Positions 51,821-61,107 of a DNA stretch of 64,000 nucleotides are shown here, piece by piece; the first letter of the stretch is position 1, and each line of letters begins with the position of its first letter. The stretch is from Terriglobia bacterium. GTDB lineage: Bacteria; Acidobacteriota; Terriglobia; Terriglobales; Acidobacteriaceae. Below the pieces are notes generated by a model. That model ran no database searches. It saw nothing but the letters and a program-made list of their open reading frames with translations, and was not told the DNA's origin. The position numbers were made by a program, and so were the translations under genes. The stretch is taken from NCBI GenBank assembly GCA_020072815.1, contig JAIQGE010000008.1, forward strand, positions 1-64,000. The letters run 5' to 3'.

Positions 51821-52576
51821 TTAACGATATTTGGCCCGGTTCCTGAACTCCCGCACCAGCAGCTCCAGGAATTGCTCGTCGCCCGCGGGACGCGACTCCG
51901 GCGGAATGTTCAGCCGCGCGCTGATCATTTCTGCGATCTGCCGCGCGTTTTGCCAGCGGACGTTGCCGGGAATATCCAGCCGGCGCGCCAGAAAAGTTTC
52001 AATCAGCTCGGCTTCCTGCAACGTGAGTTGCGCCGCCTGAGGAATGGCGAAGTCCATGCCGGCGGGAGTGTTGAAAAAAACCTGAGATTCGCGGTCAGAG
52101 CTCTCATGCACCACCAGCGTTCCGGCAACGTAGTCGCCCAGGCGGCGATGCTTTTCGTTCAGCAGCATGGTCACCACGCCCACTCCGTAAAATCCGGGCA
52201 TGTAGTCAACAATCCGGACCAGGTTGCGGGCAATGGCCTCAAATGCGTTGATGGGCCGGCCGGAATCTTTGATCACGCGGATTCCCGCCCAGCGTTTTCC
52301 CGGCGTCTGCCCTTTCCACACGATTTCAAAGATCGCGTAGTAACCCCAGTAAATAGTGAAGATGCAAAGGATGAAGATGGCCGTGACCCACACCGGATAC
52401 TTGGATCCAAAGATGGACGCGCCGCCGGAAAAGATCAGGAGCAGAATGAGCAAAACAACGAAGGCCACCACCTGGATCAAGGTATCCAGAAAGACCGCCA
52501 TGAAGCGGCTGCCGACCCCGGCCAGCATGAACTCCAGATGCACTTGCTCCGGAGTATCAATGGTAAGCTTGTCCAC
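51821..52576 (-). CDS. RDD family membrane protein
   Basis: 251 residues from GTG 52576, preceded by GGAGA on the minus strand. Two to four helices: FLDTLIQVVAFVVLLILLLI then AIFILCIFTIYWGYYAIF. The RDD-type motif is in GVGSRFMAVFLDTL, and GQTPGKRWAGIRVI plus RRLGDYVAGTLVV are standard family segments. RDD proteins are thought to be transporters or membrane anchors. It is divergent from SpoIIM with only two bases between start codons, part of the conserved RDD-SpoIIM-DUF58-MoxR cluster. Confidence 0.9.
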   Translation of the reverse strand: MDKLTIDTPEQVHLEFMLAGVGSRFMAVFLDTLIQVVAFVVLLILLLIFSGGASIFGSKYPVWVTAIFILCIFTIYWGYYAIFEIVWKGQTPGKRWAGIRVIKDSGRPINAFEAIARNLVRIVDYMPGFYGVGVVTMLLNEKHRRLGDYVAGTLVVHESSDRESQVFFNTPAGMDFAIPQAAQLTLQEAELIETFLARRLDIPGNVRWQNARQIAEMISARLNIPPESRPAGDEQFLELLVREFRNRAKYR

Positions 52577-52578
52577 GT

Positions 52579-53559
52579 ATGATCTCCACGTACTGGCTGG
52601 AAAAGCGGCAAAGCCACTGGACCCGCCTGGAACGCCTGCTGGACCAGGGCGCCGGCCAGGGACTGAAGTCGCTGACCCGGCTGGAACTGCAGGAGCTTGG
52701 GTTACTTTACCGCCAGGCGGCTGCCGATCTTTCCACGCTGCGCGAAGATCCCAGCGGGAAATCCTATGCCCGCTCTTTGAATCTTCTCCTGGCGCGCGCC
52801 CACAATACCATCTATGCCGGACAAAAATCGAGCCCCTGGAGCATCGTCCGGTTCTATCGTTATACCTATCCGCAAATCTTCCGCCGCAATCTATACCTCA
52901 TCAACACAGCGTTCTTGTTGTTTGTAGTTGGCGGGCTGGCGGGAATGTTGTTGTCCATTACCCAGCCGGAATTCATGCACCTGTTTCTGGGCCCGCGGAT
53001 GATGGAGAGCATTGATCACCACAAAATGTGGACGGACTCAGTCGTCGCCGTGAAACCCCTGGCGTCGAGCGCCATCATGACCAACAACCTGGGCGTGTCT
53101 TTCTTTGCGTTTGCATTCGGCATCACTGCTGGCATCGGGACCGTCTACATGATGGTATTCAACGGCGTGTTGATCGGCGTGATTGGCGTCGCATGCTGGC
53201 TGGGAGGCATGAGTCTCTCCCTGTGGAGCTTTGTCGCGCCACACGGCGTGCTGGAACTGCCCGCCATCTTCATTGCCGGCGGCGCCGGACTGCGCATCGC
53301 CCAGGGCATGCTCTTCCCCGGCTGGCTGCCGCGTCGCGACTCGCTGGCTAAAGCCGGTGGCGAAGCCGTTCGTCTCCTGCTGGGCACGGTGCCGACGCTG
53401 ATCGTCGCCGGGATGATTGAAGGCTTCTTCTCACCGTCAGCGTATCCGCCAGCGCTGAAGTTTGCTGTGGCGGGGATGGTAGGCGCGATTTTCTTTGGGT
53501 ATCTGTTCTTTTGTGCGAGAGGCGGGGAGGAAAGCCGGGAGGCTCTCAGCACACCTTAA
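52579..53559 (+). CDS. SpoIIM-like membrane protein
   Basis: 326 residues. MISTYWLEKRQSHWTRLERL is the usual N terminus of this group. Hydrophobic segments include AFLLFVVGGLAGMLLSI, NNLGVSFFAFAFGITAGIGT, MMVFNGVLIGVIGVACWLGG and LPAIFIAGGAGLRIAQGML. SpoIIM homologues are found in non-sporulating bacteria in this same gene cluster, where the role is unknown, probably linked to membrane organisation. ATG 52579 has no obvious binding site. It is followed by a Phd/VapC pair. Confidence 0.88.
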   Translation: MISTYWLEKRQSHWTRLERLLDQGAGQGLKSLTRLELQELGLLYRQAAADLSTLREDPSGKSYARSLNLLLARAHNTIYAGQKSSPWSIVRFYRYTYPQIFRRNLYLINTAFLLFVVGGLAGMLLSITQPEFMHLFLGPRMMESIDHHKMWTDSVVAVKPLASSAIMTNNLGVSFFAFAFGITAGIGTVYMMVFNGVLIGVIGVACWLGGMSLSLWSFVAPHGVLELPAIFIAGGAGLRIAQGMLFPGWLPRRDSLAKAGGEAVRLLLGTVPTLIVAGMIEGFFSPSAYPPALKFAVAGMVGAIFFGYLFFCARGGEESREALSTP

Positions 53560-53592
53560 TTCGCTCGAATAAGCGCGGGTATAATAAGAACG

Positions 53593-53871
53593 ATGGCTGA
53601 CCGCACAATTCACATTTCAGAGACGGAAGCTGCCACCAGTTTTGCGTCACTGTTGGCCCGGGTTCGCGCTGGCGCGGAAGTTGTGATTGAGCACAACGCT
53701 GAACCGGTGGCCGTGCTGCGCGCGACTGCTCCGCTACGCCGAACCATCTCCGCGTGTCTAGCTCTCCTGCCACAGGAATCCACTGGCACCATCGATGCCG
53801 ATTTCGCGAAAGATGTGGAAGCCGCCATTGAAAGTCATCGCGAACCGATCGAGCCACCCGAATGGGAGTAA
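53593..53871 (+). CDS. Phd/YefM-type antitoxin
   Basis: 92 residues. IHISETEAATSFASLLARVR and AGAEVVIEHNAEPVAVLRA are the classic Phd/YefM DNA-binding N-terminal domain. The acidic C-terminal part (DADFAKDVEAAIESHREPIE) would wrap the toxin. It binds and neutralises the VapC-like product encoded downstream and represses the operon. It overlaps vapC by ten bases. Confidence 0.9.
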   Translation: MADRTIHISETEAATSFASLLARVRAGAEVVIEHNAEPVAVLRATAPLRRTISACLALLPQESTGTIDADFAKDVEAAIESHREPIEPPEWE

Positions 53872-54275
53872 TTCTCGACTCGACGGTCCTGGTCGCGAAA
53901 GAGCGCCAGGGCAACAGTGCACGACAGGCTCTGACTGCCGTTTCTTCCCACATTGGCGATACAGAAATTGCGATATCGGCGATAACCCTGTTGGAACTAG
54001 CTCATGGGGCGGCCCGCGCCAATACGCCGGAGCGAAAAGCGACGCGTCAACAGTTTATCGAGGATCTGTTGAAGGCAATCCCGGTTTATCCCGTCTCAGT
54101 GGCAATCGCTATCCGAGCGGGACAAATGGACGGGGAGAACCAAGCTCGCGGAGTCCGACTTCCACTCTCAGACCTGTTGATTGCTGTGACGGCGCTTGAA
54201 GCAGGGTACAGTGTGGCCACCGTTAATGTCCGTCATTTTCGTCTGATCCCGAACCTTGACGTAATCCAATTCTGA
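53862..54275 (+). CDS. VapC-type PIN-domain toxin
   Basis: 137 residues. The PIN acidic residues are in MGVILDSTVLVAKERQG (first D), AISAITLLELAHGA (E), LPLSDLLIAVTALEAG (two D region) and a final VRHFRLIPNLDVIQF. VapC toxins are Mg-dependent ribonucleases that cut tRNA or rRNA. It has no export signal. The TA pair sits between SpoIIM and the DUF58 operon, a likely insertion. Confidence 0.92.
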   Translation: MGVILDSTVLVAKERQGNSARQALTAVSSHIGDTEIAISAITLLELAHGAARANTPERKATRQQFIEDLLKAIPVYPVSVAIAIRAGQMDGENQARGVRLPLSDLLIAVTALEAGYSVATVNVRHFRLIPNLDVIQF

Positions 54276-54295
54276 CCTCAGTCTGCAGCGATTAA

Positions 54296-55681
54296 CTAAA
54301 TCAAATTCCTCTCCTTCACCTTCAAATACTGGTTTACCAGCGCCGTGGTCAGTTTGTTGGGAGAAATTTCCAGCGCCAGCGCGCCTTTGTTGCGCACGCG
54401 GCTGATCAGCGTTTCCCGTCGATGGACCAGTTCCTGGGCCGCCGCCACTTCGAACATTTCTTCGGAGTCTTGTGGATAGCGATTGGCCAGCGCCAGCAGG
54501 TCAGTCTGGGCGATCACCGAAAACAGCAGCAGGTGTTTGGACAAAACCCGCGACGCGCTCTCAATCACCTCCGGCGTCATGGAGGTGTCCGCCAAATCGG
54601 TGACCCAGATAATCAGCGAGCGCTGCTTCTGCATCTGCAGTAGCGCCGCCGCAGCGCGAAGATGGTCGGCTTCCGCGGGTTCTTCGTGGGCTGACGCCAG
54701 CGCTTCCAGGACCACGCGCATGTGGGAGAGGCCGCGTCCCAGAGGCACGCGCTGCTGTATGTTGCGGCCGTAAACCAGCACGCCGACGCGGTCGCCGGAG
54801 TAGAGCGCAATCTGCGCCAGCGACAGCGCGGCGTTCACCGCCAAGTCCAGTTTGCTCAGCTCGCCCACGCGCGCGCGCAGCAAGCGGCCGGCGTCCATCA
54901 CCAGCCACACGGCCTGACTGCGTTCCACCTGGTAGAGCTTGGTCACGTGTTTGCCGCGGCGGGCGGTGGCCGTCCAGCAGATGTTGCGGAACTCGTCGCC
55001 CGGCTGGTATTCGCGCAGGCTTTCAAACTCGCGTCCCACGCCGCGCTGGCGGATCAGGCGTTTCTCCAGCTCAATCTGCCGCGCGCGCACCAGATACATG
55101 TTGTGGCGCTTGGCGTCTTCCAGGTCAGGATAGACGCGGATTTTCTGCGCCAGGTCGGCGCGCGCCCAGCGCTCGGCAAAACGCGCTCCGCTGCGATAGT
55201 TCAGGTACGCCGCGCCCAGCGCAACGTCGCCGCGCTCCAGCGGACGCACGGTGTACTTCGCCGACCCCGCTGACTGTGCGGCGACTTTGATCTCTACTTT
55301 CGGCGGGGCATTACGAAGTGACGGAGGCACGTCGTCCACGACGCGGCACTCCAGATAGGCGCGGCCAAAGTTCTGGACTTCCAGCTCTACGTCCACATCG
55401 TTGCTGAGCGAAGGCGGTCCGGCCCACGATCGCTGCACCAACAGTTGTTTCGGTTTAGGCAGACGCGCCAAGTCCACAGCCCAGGCCATCAGCGCGCACA
55501 GGTCCCACGCCGCCATCACCAGGAGGAACCGCTTGTCCCAGAACGCTGGCACGGCCCACAACACTCCCAGAATGACCACCAGGAAAAAGCGTGGTCCAAA
55601 TCCCCAGGCCATCCGCCGGGTGCGGCGGGCCTGCACGATCAACGGCGGGGGCGCCAGCGCGGTTTCTCTGGGATTCGCCAT
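54296..55681 (-). CDS. DUF58 domain protein
   Basis: 461 residues. Two N-terminal membrane helices (FFLVVILGVLWAVPAFW, LLVMAAWDLCALMAWAVD) and a beta-rich segment lead to the DUF58 core: VGREFESLREYQPGDEFRNI and CWTATARRGKHVTKLYQVER, then a VWA-like AVWLVMDAGRLLRARV. The final part binds the partner ATPase. DUF58 proteins pair with MoxR ATPases as chaperone-like complexes. It follows the moxR gene at the same strand with no gap. Confidence 0.92.
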   Translation of the reverse strand: MANPRETALAPPPLIVQARRTRRMAWGFGPRFFLVVILGVLWAVPAFWDKRFLLVMAAWDLCALMAWAVDLARLPKPKQLLVQRSWAGPPSLSNDVDVELEVQNFGRAYLECRVVDDVPPSLRNAPPKVEIKVAAQSAGSAKYTVRPLERGDVALGAAYLNYRSGARFAERWARADLAQKIRVYPDLEDAKRHNMYLVRARQIELEKRLIRQRGVGREFESLREYQPGDEFRNICWTATARRGKHVTKLYQVERSQAVWLVMDAGRLLRARVGELSKLDLAVNAALSLAQIALYSGDRVGVLVYGRNIQQRVPLGRGLSHMRVVLEALASAHEEPAEADHLRAAAALLQMQKQRSLIIWVTDLADTSMTPEVIESASRVLSKHLLLFSVIAQTDLLALANRYPQDSEEMFEVAAAQELVHRRETLISRVRNKGALALEISPNKLTTALVNQYLKVKERNLI

Positions 55682-56629
55682 TTACTTGGGCACCGCTACT
55701 GAGCCGATGATCTCCGCCAGCGCGCGGTCGCTGTCCAGGCCTTCCAGTTCGGCTTCCGGCTTCATCATCACGCGATGGCGCAACACCGGCATGGCCGCGG
55801 ACTTCACGTCGTCCGGGATGAGATAGTCGCGGGCTTCCAGCGCCGCCATGGCCTTGGCCACCATCAACAGGCTGATGGCCGCGCGCGGGCTTGCGCCCAT
55901 GGCCAGCGCGGGCCAATCGCGCGTGCGCCGCACAATCTCCACGATGTACTGAAACAGCGCCGGCTGCACGGTGGTGTTCCGGACTTCCGCGCGGGCCTGG
56001 GCCAGCACGTCGGTGGGCAGCACCGCGATGTTGACGGCGTCCAAATTATGCGAATCAAAGCCCTGATGATGGTTCTGCAGGATGGTGACTTCCTGCGCGG
56101 CATCGGGATAGCCGATTTTGATCTTCAACAGGAAGCGGTCCAATTGCGCTTCCGGCAGAGGATAGGTGCCTTCAAACTCGATTGGGTTCTGCGTGGCGAA
56201 CACGGTGAAAAACTCCGTGAGCTTGTGGGTAGCGCCGTCAATGGTGATCTGGCGTTCTTCCATGGCTTCCAGCAGCGCGGCCTGTGTGCGCGGAGGCATG
56301 CGGTTGATCTCGTCGGCCAGCAGCAGATCAGTGAACAGCGGCCCGCGGTGCAGCGAGAACACGCTGGTGGAAAGGTTCAGCACGTTGCTGCCGATAATGT
56401 CCGCCGGCATCAGGTCTGACGTGCATTGCACGCGCCGGAATTCCAACTCGAAAAGCCGGGCAAAGCATTTGATGACCAGCGTCTTGGCGATGCCGGGGAC
56501 GCCTTCCAGCAGCGCGTGGCCGCCGCACAAAATGGTAAGCAGGCAGTGGTTGATCAGTTCTTCCTGCCCAACAATGACTTTGGCCAGTTCGGTTCGTCCG
56601 TGCGTGAGCACCCGGGACACGTTCTGCAT
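55682..56629 (-). CDS. MoxR family AAA ATPase
   Basis: About 315 residues from ATG 56629, with GAGGAG upstream; TTG 56647 is also in frame. Walker A lies in ALLEGVPGIAKTLVIKCFAR and Walker B in LLLADEINRMPPRTQAALLE. Sensor 1 is in FTVFATQNPIEFEGTYPLPE, and the arginine finger region is AQLDRFLL. MoxR ATPases assist folding or metal insertion of client complexes with DUF58/VWA proteins. It is the second gene of the DUF4129-DUF4350-MoxR-DUF58 operon. Confidence 0.94.
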   Translation of the reverse strand: MQNVSRVLTHGRTELAKVIVGQEELINHCLLTILCGGHALLEGVPGIAKTLVIKCFARLFELEFRRVQCTSDLMPADIIGSNVLNLSTSVFSLHRGPLFTDLLLADEINRMPPRTQAALLEAMEERQITIDGATHKLTEFFTVFATQNPIEFEGTYPLPEAQLDRFLLKIKIGYPDAAQEVTILQNHHQGFDSHNLDAVNIAVLPTDVLAQARAEVRNTTVQPALFQYIVEIVRRTRDWPALAMGASPRAAISLLMVAKAMAALEARDYLIPDDVKSAAMPVLRHRVMMKPEAELEGLDSDRALAEIIGSVAVPK

Positions 56630-56643
56630 GGGTGGTAGTCTCC

Positions 56644-57825
56644 TCAATTGTTCTTGCGCAACAAGTCATCTTCTGCAACAAACTTGAGCGCGATCATATG
56701 CCGGCTGAGTTCCTGCACTAATTCCAGCACGTCATCTTCCTTCAAATCGTAACGCCCCACCGTGCCTTCAACGCGGTGCAGGAGGTCAGCCAGCCCGGCG
56801 TCTTTGTAGCCGAGGCGGGTTTGAATGGCGGACGCCAGCGCGTCCACGGGAACGTCACTGGGCAACCCCAGCCGCCGTGTGGCGATGCTGCGAAAACGCG
56901 CGTAGGGCACTTCCAGCGCGGCGCTGGTAGCGCGCGCGCGGCGGTAAAGCCCGCCCAGCGTTTCGACAAACTCCAGCGGCGAAAGCCGCGATGTTTCCTG
57001 TGCTGGATGAATGGGTCCATTGCGCCGTGAATACGTCAGCAGCAGGGCCAGAAAAACAAACAGGCCCTGCAGCAGCCCGTACTTGATCGGAGTGGCCGCC
57101 ACGTAGCTCCCCAGCGATCCGCGCGATCCGTGAAAGTATTCGTCCCAGAAAACATGCACGTGACCGGCTTCGCCCACAGAGTTCAAGAACAGCGCCATAT
57201 TGCCGGAATTGCGGATGCCGGCGTTGGTCAGCGGCCCGGTTGCGCCCCACCACGTCACTTGGCCCTTGCCGTATTGATAGGACACCACGATGGGCCGGTC
57301 GCCGTCAGCATAATGGACCAGATAATTGGTGGATGAGTTCTTCCAATAGGCCGCGGGTGACATCTCCACCGCGCCGCCGCGCGTCAACGACGTCAGCAAC
57401 TGGGGCTGATACTCCTTGCTTTTCAGCGATGGCAGAGGTTCATTTTCGACTTCTGCTTGCGGCAGGAACCTGCCCACCGTTGTGCCGGTGATTAGAATTT
57501 TGCCGCCGCGGCTCAAATATCCAACCAGAGCGTTCTTGTCTTCAGGGGTCGGTTCGCGAAAAGGAAAAGCCATCACCAGGACGGTCCCTGCGGCGTCTGG
57601 CCGCAAATCGCCGGGCGGATCATCCCAGCGTTCAGCGTTGTAGCCTGATTCCTGCAACAGGAGGAAAGCCGCTTTCGCGCCGCGCGACTGCGCCGAATAC
57701 GAGCTGGGTACGCCAGACTCTTCTTCATTTCGGGGCGCCAGCGCCAAAGCAACGATGATGGGGAAAATGATGAGGCCGGCCCACATGAGCAAACGACGGT
57801 CGCTCTTGGCGATGTTCAGCGGCAC
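56644..57825 (-). CDS. DUF4350 domain protein
   Basis: 393 residues. One N-terminal helix (LLMWAGLIIFPIIVALALA). The DUF4350 domain starts near SAQSRGAKAAFLLLQESGYN and continues to GTVLVMAFPFREPTPEDKNA, with a GKILITGTTVGRFLP segment. A second helix near VAATPIKYGLLQGLFVFLAL and a helical tail (DVLELVQELSRHMIALKFVA). Extracytoplasmic domain of unknown role, conserved in this gene cluster. It overlaps DUF4129 by ten bases. Confidence 0.88.
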   Translation of the reverse strand: MPLNIAKSDRRLLMWAGLIIFPIIVALALAPRNEEESGVPSSYSAQSRGAKAAFLLLQESGYNAERWDDPPGDLRPDAAGTVLVMAFPFREPTPEDKNALVGYLSRGGKILITGTTVGRFLPQAEVENEPLPSLKSKEYQPQLLTSLTRGGAVEMSPAAYWKNSSTNYLVHYADGDRPIVVSYQYGKGQVTWWGATGPLTNAGIRNSGNMALFLNSVGEAGHVHVFWDEYFHGSRGSLGSYVAATPIKYGLLQGLFVFLALLLTYSRRNGPIHPAQETSRLSPLEFVETLGGLYRRARATSAALEVPYARFRSIATRRLGLPSDVPVDALASAIQTRLGYKDAGLADLLHRVEGTVGRYDLKEDDVLELVQELSRHMIALKFVAEDDLLRKNN

Positions 57826-58778
57826 CCGAGTCTCTCCAATTCGCTGAGAGTTTCCTGAAAATCGGGCTCGCCCGCCGGGCGATGGCCGTACCAGACCACC
57901 TCAAACTTGCGGGTTAGCGCGGCCAGCGGCGGATGCTGCGGCGTCCATGCGCCCAACAGCCGCAAATACTCGCGCGGTGTGCGAGCGCGATTCGGCTTCC
58001 ACGCCCCGTTCTCTTCCAGAAAGGAAATCCCCGCCCAATACGCCAAGTGGATGGCATTGGCCCAGTCCTGTTGCTGGGCAAACGCGCGGGCCTCCGCCAG
58101 CCACGTGCGCCAGCCTTTGGCCGAAGGCGAAAATGGGATGATCTCCCGCGGCCCATCTTCTGGCGCCGGCCGCGCCAGGCGAAGGATGGTCCATATCAGC
58201 AACGTGCCCAGGGCCGCGGCGGCCAGACCATAAACGATGACCTGCAACACCGTCCACGTAGCCTGACCGGGTGTACGCATGCGGCCCAAGAGCCGCCCCA
58301 ACCAGCGCAGCACTCGGTCCACCCAAAGGTCAAACGCGCTTGGGCCGTGGACGCGGCTGAATTCCTTCCGCGCCAGGATCGTGTCCAGTTTTTTGCGCGC
58401 CGCGCTGGAGTCACCCGGCTGGTCATAGGCTTCCGCCTCCGTCCCCAGCGCATGGACGTAGCCGCGGAGGTGCAGCAACAAGGCCGGCCGGCGCGTGGCG
58501 TCTCCACTGGAGAAAGCTGCCAGATCGTTCTTCAAGGCGCGATATCTGACTTCCACCTCGCCTCGGCTGGTGGCAACTTTCACGTTGTCAGGCAGAGCAG
58601 TTTGGATTCCGGCCGCAGCTTCCGGAAGTTTTTCCAGCGACTCAATCTTGTTTTCCAGTTCGCTGAGCTGGGCGCGATATTCGTTCATGGAGATGGTCTT
58701 GGCTGAGTCCGCCCGGGCCGGGCAAAGAAGAACGCAGACAGCCAGGAGAACGGTGATCCGTGCAGCGCGGTGTTTCAT
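57816..58778 (-). CDS. DUF4129 domain protein
   Basis: 320 residues. Signal peptide (RITVLLAVCVLLCPARADS). A helical region (YRAQLSELENKIESLEKLPE) precedes a membrane helix VLQVIVYGLAAAALGTLLIW. The C-terminal DUF4129 domain is WRTWLAEARAFAQQQDWANA, HLAYWAGISFLEENGAWKPN and ARTPREYLRLL. DUF4129 is often the C-terminal tail of transglutaminase-like proteins; here it is alone. The start overlaps the stop of the upstream membrane protein by four bases. Confidence 0.9.
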   Translation of the reverse strand: MKHRAARITVLLAVCVLLCPARADSAKTISMNEYRAQLSELENKIESLEKLPEAAAGIQTALPDNVKVATSRGEVEVRYRALKNDLAAFSSGDATRRPALLLHLRGYVHALGTEAEAYDQPGDSSAARKKLDTILARKEFSRVHGPSAFDLWVDRVLRWLGRLLGRMRTPGQATWTVLQVIVYGLAAAALGTLLIWTILRLARPAPEDGPREIIPFSPSAKGWRTWLAEARAFAQQQDWANAIHLAYWAGISFLEENGAWKPNRARTPREYLRLLGAWTPQHPPLAALTRKFEVVWYGHRPAGEPDFQETLSELERLGCR

Positions 58779-59752
58779 CCGATCAGAGGCGGTGCGGGGT
58801 TGGGCGGTAGAGGAGCCTGTTGGCCTAGGGTTTCCATCATGAATTGCAGATCAAAAGCTTCTTTGCGCACACGCTGGTCAAAGTAGATCAGAGACCCTGC
58901 TACCGTTGCAATCGGGTAGGCAATGGTGCTGGCAATGAAGTCGCCTACATACTTCACGGCGAGGAGCGGAATCACCAGACCATCACCCTTCCTGGACGCG
59001 AAAACAACCATTCCAATCAGATAGGGGACAAGAGAAAGGGCCGCAGACAGCGCGATGCTGAGGACGAACGCCAGCACAAAGATCAGGATAATACGCCAGA
59101 ACGTGCCTTCGGTCAGCCGGAAGCTGCGCTGAAGAGAATCAATGACCCCCAGCTTCTCCACCACGCACGCGGCAATCGCCAGAGAGAATTTCGCGTAGAT
59201 GAAGAGCATGGCTGCCAGCGTGGCTCCTCCGAGAAGGACAGCCAGCGAAACCTCGCCGATCCGCGCGCCCACGCCTCCGCCGGTTGAACCTGAAACCCCG
59301 ATGACGATCATAACCGCGCCAAAACCAAGCCCACCCACCACTCCGCCGGCGAGGCCCGTCAGGACTTCGATGCCCAGGATCCGCCAGAACGCGCCCTTGA
59401 TGAACGCAAAAGATTGCCGAATCGTTGTCGCGTAGCCCAGGTGAAGGCACCACACGGCGAACACGGAAGCGCCCGATGTAAACGCATATCCCACCAGCCA
59501 AAGGACTGACAACACAAGGACAATGCCGACAAACGTGACCTCAAGGCCAACCACCGCAGCGGGCCCCACCCGGCCGATCGCCGAAAGGCCCAGCGTCACA
59601 AACAACAGTTGTCCAATCAGGAGACATGCTGGCGGCAGGATGGCAATGCCCGCAAATAAGATGAAGTTCTTGCGGTAGAGACTAAAGGTCCTATCCAGTA
59701 CCTGGGAAAGACTAAGCGGGCGAAGAGTGTAGTCCATCATAGGTCGGGCCAA
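58775..59752 (-). CDS. Polytopic membrane protein, paralogue 1
   Basis: 325 residues. LRPLSLSQVLDRTFSLYRKN starts a protein with about six helices (ILFAGIAILPPACLLIGQLL, LSLVPYLIGMVVFA, GDFIASTIAYPIATVAGSLI). The end YFDQRVRKEAFDLQFMMETL is conserved. It resembles membrane domains once annotated as glycerophosphodiesterase-associated, but no catalytic residues are seen. The next gene encodes a related protein. It is the first gene of the DUF4129 operon. Confidence 0.75.
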   Translation of the reverse strand: MARPMMDYTLRPLSLSQVLDRTFSLYRKNFILFAGIAILPPACLLIGQLLFVTLGLSAIGRVGPAAVVGLEVTFVGIVLVLSVLWLVGYAFTSGASVFAVWCLHLGYATTIRQSFAFIKGAFWRILGIEVLTGLAGGVVGGLGFGAVMIVIGVSGSTGGGVGARIGEVSLAVLLGGATLAAMLFIYAKFSLAIAACVVEKLGVIDSLQRSFRLTEGTFWRIILIFVLAFVLSIALSAALSLVPYLIGMVVFASRKGDGLVIPLLAVKYVGDFIASTIAYPIATVAGSLIYFDQRVRKEAFDLQFMMETLGQQAPLPPNPAPPLIG

Positions 59753-59829
59753 ACCATCTTGGGCTAAATCAGCTTTGGGCTGAATCAGGCGCGCATAGTA
59801 TCACAGAAAAGTCGCCAACTAACTAAGCT

Positions 59830-60822
59830 TCACTGCGGGATGGTAGCGGCGGGGGCTGGCGGCGGCGCCTGCGGAGGTGGCGGCTGTGGCAGGTCAGCAC
59901 TGGGGATTGATTGCATCATCCATTGCAGATCAAAGGCCTCCTTGCGCACGCGCTGGTCATAGTAGATCAAAGCCACCGCAATGGCGGCAATCGGGTTGGC
60001 CAGGGCGCCGGCAATGAAGCCTCCAATCTCCTGCAAAAGAACGCCCGCCAGGAACGACTTGCCATGCATTGCCAGAGCATAGACTTGGCCCGGTACAGCA
60101 AACACGAAGCCGAGGGCAAAACCAAGTACCCACGCCAACAGGTACACCAGCATGAGACGTCCGGCCGAGCCCTTGGTCAGAGACCAACTGCGCGACAGGG
60201 CTGATCCAACGGGCAGCCGTTCCAGCATGCAAGCGGGCACCGCCAGGGAGAACCTGACGTAAAAGAGGAAAGCGACAAAAATTGCGGCCCCAAACAGGCA
60301 GATGGCCACGATCACTCCGGCAATGGCCGCGCCCGTGGCAGCGCCGCCCGCGCCGGAGAGTATCTTGAGGGACCCGGCAAACACTGCCACCACAACAATG
60401 GCAATAATTTCACCCCCGATGATCACCACCATGAGCATCAAGAAAACGAGGATGACAATGCCCAGAATCCTCCAAAAACGGGAGAGTACTTGCTTGTAGG
60501 CCCCGCCAATGGTTACTTCCTCTCCCAGGTGCAGCTTCGCCACGCCGTACACGGTAGCTCCTCCGGTGAGCGCCTGGCCGATGAAATAGACCACAAAATA
60601 ACAACCCAAAAACCCAAACAATACGGGAAAAAGAGCGAATGGGTTCGCGGCTTCATTCCCGCGTGGAGGCCAGCCCAGAGGCACAAAGGCCAGCTGGACC
60701 GCCAACAACAGGGCCGGCAGAAGGACCCCAATTCCCACCAGCAGCGCAAAATGCCGTCGATAGAGTTGGAATGTCCGGTCCAGCACTTGTGAGGTGCTCA
60801 TAGGACGCAACGCGGTTTCCAT
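59830..60822 (-). CDS. Polytopic membrane protein, paralogue 2
   Basis: About 330 residues from ATG 60822, preceded by GGAGG at nine bases; a longer frame to 60951 has no support. LRPMSTSQVLDRTFQLYRRH and the end IYYDQRVRKEAFDLQWMMQS match paralogue 1 closely. About six helices (ILVFLMLMVVIIGGEIIAIV, VYLLAWVLGFALGFVFAVPG). The C terminus is a proline-rich tail. The pair is a tandem duplication; function unknown. Confidence 0.75.
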   Translation of the reverse strand: METALRPMSTSQVLDRTFQLYRRHFALLVGIGVLLPALLLAVQLAFVPLGWPPRGNEAANPFALFPVLFGFLGCYFVVYFIGQALTGGATVYGVAKLHLGEEVTIGGAYKQVLSRFWRILGIVILVFLMLMVVIIGGEIIAIVVVAVFAGSLKILSGAGGAATGAAIAGVIVAICLFGAAIFVAFLFYVRFSLAVPACMLERLPVGSALSRSWSLTKGSAGRLMLVYLLAWVLGFALGFVFAVPGQVYALAMHGKSFLAGVLLQEIGGFIAGALANPIAAIAVALIYYDQRVRKEAFDLQWMMQSIPSADLPQPPPPQAPPPAPAATIPQ

Positions 60823-61107
60823 CGAATCGAACCTCCAGGGGCCTGCGCGTCGCATGGTAGCACAGAAAATTTCTTCTCCGTCTGGGACCTTTTTCTCGTC
60901 CGGCGGTAGCAGAGTATCTATAGCTGCCCATAGTTGCCGGTTGCTGGCCAACCCAATAAGCGCGGCATGATAGCGCGCACCAGGTCATCAATCTATCCAG
61001 GATTCCCTTTGCTTTCTTGGTCCCGTTGCCGGTGTGCTTCAGTTTTCGCGCAGAAAATATTTCTGTTAGCATTGCCAGCTTGTTACGGATTGAAAAGAGG
61101 TGCAGTC

